Source: Ga0074139 sp964515195 (lineage in GTDB: Bacteria > Bdellovibrionota > Bdellovibrionia > Bdellovibrionales > Bdellovibrionaceae). Taken from it: 64,000 bases of DNA. Within the stretch, counting starts at the first letter, position 1; each line of letters begins with the position of its first letter. The DNA is taken from assembly GCA_964515195.1 (NCBI GenBank), contig CAZETK010000003.1, positions 1 through 64,000 of the forward strand. The letters are read 5' to 3'. The notes below the pieces were generated by a model. It worked only from the letters and a program-made list of their open reading frames with translations, ran no database searches and was not told where the DNA came from. Positions 62,289-64,000 of the stretch are shown in pieces. Both the position numbers and the translations under genes were made by a program.

Positions 62289-62998
62289 CATATCAAGGCC
62301 CCAATCCTGAAACCATAAGAAGCATGTTTCAAAAAGTGGCGCCGGCTTACGATCGTGCGAATAATGTTCTGTCGGCCGGCATTCATCATCTATGGCGTCG
62401 CAAGTTGGTCAAGCTGGCCCAAGTTGAAAAGGGCATGACTGTGTTGGACTGTGCGACCGGCACTGGGGACCTGGCCATCGAATTCAAAAAAGCGGTGGGC
62501 CCTGAAGGGCACGTGATCGGAACTGACTTTTGCGCCGATATGCTGACAACAGCCCCCCATAAAGCTCAATCTCAGAATCTTCAAATTGATTATCAAACAG
62601 CCGATGTGATGAACCTTCCATTCGAATCTGCCACTTTTGATCGTGTCAGCATTTCTTTTGGTATTCGAAATGTCCAAGATCCGCAAAAAGCCATCCACGA
62701 AATGGCTCGTGTGACCAAGCCGGGCGGCCAGGTTCTGATTCTGGAATTCGGCCAAATGAAAACCCCCTTGGTGCGGGATCTCTATGGATATTACTCTCAG
62801 AAAGTTTTACCTGTTTTGGGAGTCTGGGTTTCGGGACAAAAAGAGGCCTATCAGTATTTGCAGAAATCTTCGGCCCAATTTCCCTCGGGGGAACACTTTC
62901 TAAAGTGGATGGATGAATCGGGTCAGTTTCAACAAACTCGATTCATACCCGTTAGCTTCGGCATTGCTTATATCTATCAAGGCATCGTAACCGTTTAG
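62285..62998 (+). CDS. ubiE: Demethylmenaquinone methyltransferase (UbiE/MenG)
   Basis: This 237-residue methyltransferase matches UbiE/MenG. It has VAPAYDRANNVLSAGIHHLWRR near the N-terminus, motif I VLDCATGTGDLAIEF, and FGIRNVQDPQKAIHEMARVTKPGGQ, then LEFGQMKTPLVRDLYGYYSQKVLP. It adds the last methyl group of menaquinone. It overlaps the DAHP synthase gene (ATGA), so quinone synthesis entry and end steps are co-expressed. Confidence 0.94.
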   Translation: MTYQGPNPETIRSMFQKVAPAYDRANNVLSAGIHHLWRRKLVKLAQVEKGMTVLDCATGTGDLAIEFKKAVGPEGHVIGTDFCADMLTTAPHKAQSQNLQIDYQTADVMNLPFESATFDRVSISFGIRNVQDPQKAIHEMARVTKPGGQVLILEFGQMKTPLVRDLYGYYSQKVLPVLGVWVSGQKEAYQYLQKSSAQFPSGEHFLKWMDESGQFQQTRFIPVSFGIAYIYQGIVTV

Positions 62999-63027
62999 TC
63001 TCGATCGCCTTAAAATTAGGGATCTAT

Positions 63028-63411
63028 CTAATTCACTTTGATCTTAAGCTTGTAAGTTCCTTTTGATGTGCACTGGGATTCTGATGTCTGGGTTACACAG
63101 TTTTGTTTGCCGCAGCTCATGGCCAGAATGGAATTTTCTTTGTTGAGCTCTCGAAATTCAGTCTTCCAATCATTGCAGGCATTTTTCCAGTTCTTACGGG
63201 CTTCCGTCAGCAATAGCGCCGAGTCTCCCTCAATCGTGGCTTCCCCCTCAGTCACTTCGTAAAGAGGAGTGCCTGGTCGCTGCCCTTTGCGAATCTCGAT
63301 GGTGGTGTCGTCCTGGGCATTTACATCGTCGACCTTGACTCCCACATTCTGTGCCAAAGCATTCGTCATCAACATCGGTAACACCATAAAACACATAAGT
63401 ATTAACTTCAC
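63028..63411 (-). CDS. Small exported protein of unknown function
   Basis: This 127-residue protein has a signal peptide (about 1-21, ending ALAQ) and a mature part with four cysteines (NACN, MSCGK, QNCV, SQCT) that may form two disulfides. No family is recognised. The start codon is GTG behind GAGGAGATC. It stands alone on this strand, convergent with ubiE. Confidence 0.55.
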   Translation of the reverse strand: MKLILMCFMVLPMLMTNALAQNVGVKVDDVNAQDDTTIEIRKGQRPGTPLYEVTEGEATIEGDSALLLTEARKNWKNACNDWKTEFRELNKENSILAMSCGKQNCVTQTSESQCTSKGTYKLKIKVN

Positions 63412-63510
63412 GATCTCCTCCTGGGTTGTGGAACCTCATTACGCCTATTCGCACCCATCCTCTCCCTGAAGCCATCGGTTAATCAAGGACTTTAGACAAG
63501 ACCCAAGAGC

Positions 63511-63538
63511 TTGACCTAGAAGTAAGTTATGGTATTTT
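63511..63538 (+). promoter_or_regulatory. Promoter close to the start of the right-edge hydrolase
   Basis: TTGACC (63511-63516) and TATTTT (63533-63538), 16 bases apart, with an extended -10 TGG just before the latter. The ATG follows nine bases after the -10, and no ribosome site is visible, so a very short or absent leader is predicted. Confidence 0.4.
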
Positions 63539-63547
63539 TCGCAAACT

Positions 63548-64000
63548 ATGAGGTTGCCCAAGATAGCCGCTCTTGTTAACCAAGTCTTTCTTGTTGCCCT
63601 GCTAGGTGGAGCGCAAACGGCCGGGGCTCTGACTTTCGTTGACGATTACCTGGACGGTCCTGAGACTTGCAAACGCTACACTTCTTCATCCAAAGAGTAT
63701 CCGTTTTTTATTCAAGTTCCGATTGATTATGAAGCTCGCCCTCCACAAGCGGAAACTCCTCTTTACGCCTGGACTCGCGAACCCTTTGAGGCCTCTAGGC
63801 CGACAGTGATTTTTGTTTCTGGAGGACCTGGCGATACGGCACACGATACCCGACTGCAGCTTCCTGGATGGAACATCGTATTTTTTGATCAGCGCGGAAA
63901 CTCGTGCTCGAAGCCCATGACACAAGCTTTACATCGTTCGCGGTCTTTTTACAGCTCCATGAATACGGTTCGTGATATCGAAGAAATTCGCAAGCACTTA
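63548..64000 (+). CDS. Secreted proline-iminopeptidase-like alpha/beta hydrolase, cut by window edge
   Basis: The first 151 codons of a protein with a signal peptide (about 1-26, GGAQTAGA) are present. The mature start FIQVPIDYEARP is followed by the oxyanion loop FVSGGPGDT and the FDQRGNSCSKP segment, as in S33 tripeptidyl or proline iminopeptidases. The nucleophile and histidine lie beyond the window. It has no stop within the window; the gene runs off the right edge. Confidence 0.75.
   Translation, partial: MRLPKIAALVNQVFLVALLGGAQTAGALTFVDDYLDGPETCKRYTSSSKEYPFFIQVPIDYEARPPQAETPLYAWTREPFEASRPTVIFVSGGPGDTAHDTRLQLPGWNIVFFDQRGNSCSKPMTQALHRSRSFYSSMNTVRDIEEIRKHL

Overview
The window looks like a chromosomal segment of a free-living, flagellated Gram-negative bacterium, most likely a member of Bdellovibrionota (Bdellovibrio and relatives). 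This is inferred from the type of gene content: a long delta-proteobacterial-style flagellar operon with a MotE-like protein and the TIGR02530-type hook-region protein, many small exported lipoproteins, Mla lipid transport, menaquinone synthesis, and several alpha/beta hydrolases and proteases. No rRNA, tRNA, CRISPR array, prophage or intact transposon was seen. Genes are tightly packed and no gene-free stretch exceeds 300 bases. One short run of Ns (35329-35347) interrupts glmU.

Layout. 55-5251: a methyltransferase, an ATPase-fold regulator, an Lgt-like membrane protein, a lipoprotein, YacG, HU and phosphofructokinase. 5289-9801: a complete five-gene LIV-type branched-chain amino-acid ABC transporter (livKHMGF). 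9926-25645 (minus strand): one flagellar supercluster reading TPR/AMIN protein, degenerate NtrC-like regulator, flgB, flgC, fliE, fliF, fliG, fliH, fliI, fliJ, motE-like, fliK, flgD, TIGR02530 protein, flgE. A good sigma-54-type promoter lies just upstream of its first gene. 25858-28620: lipoprotein plus mlaE, mlaF, mlaD. 28635-30122: a TetR regulator and a divergent hydrolase sharing a twin palindromic operator.

30133-37344: dciA-like gene, trmFO (followed by an 80-base REP-like hairpin), an MltF-type lytic transglycosylase, the glmU-glmS pair for UDP-GlcNAc synthesis, and a zinc carboxypeptidase. 37337-41316: a HAD hydrolase and a histidine-kinase-like protein with an eroded ATPase domain, followed by an intact NtrC-type regulator with its own promoter and palindrome. 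41370-48157: a metallophosphatase lipoprotein, an outer-membrane-like protein, speB, mutY, two unknown exported proteins, a PBP4-type DD-carboxypeptidase and an ankyrin protein. 48258-58064: DEAD-box RNA helicase, hydrolase, pcnB, SOUL protein, transketolase, adenosine deaminase, proline iminopeptidase and a trypsin-like protease. 58059-62998: menaquinone genes (menF, menD, menH on one strand; a DAHP synthase and menG/ubiE on the other), so shikimate entry and quinone synthesis sit together. The right edge cuts a secreted alpha/beta hydrolase.

The strongest leads are regulatory. The sigma-54 promoter heads the flagellar operon, and that operon encodes an activator-like protein that has lost the sigma-54 contact loop and has an altered Walker B. 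The large TPR/AMIN protein is the first gene of the operon. Other leads are an apparent leaderless promoter for pfkA, the tetR twin operator, the eroded kinase beside an intact NtrC regulator, and REP-like hairpins placed exactly at stop codons.
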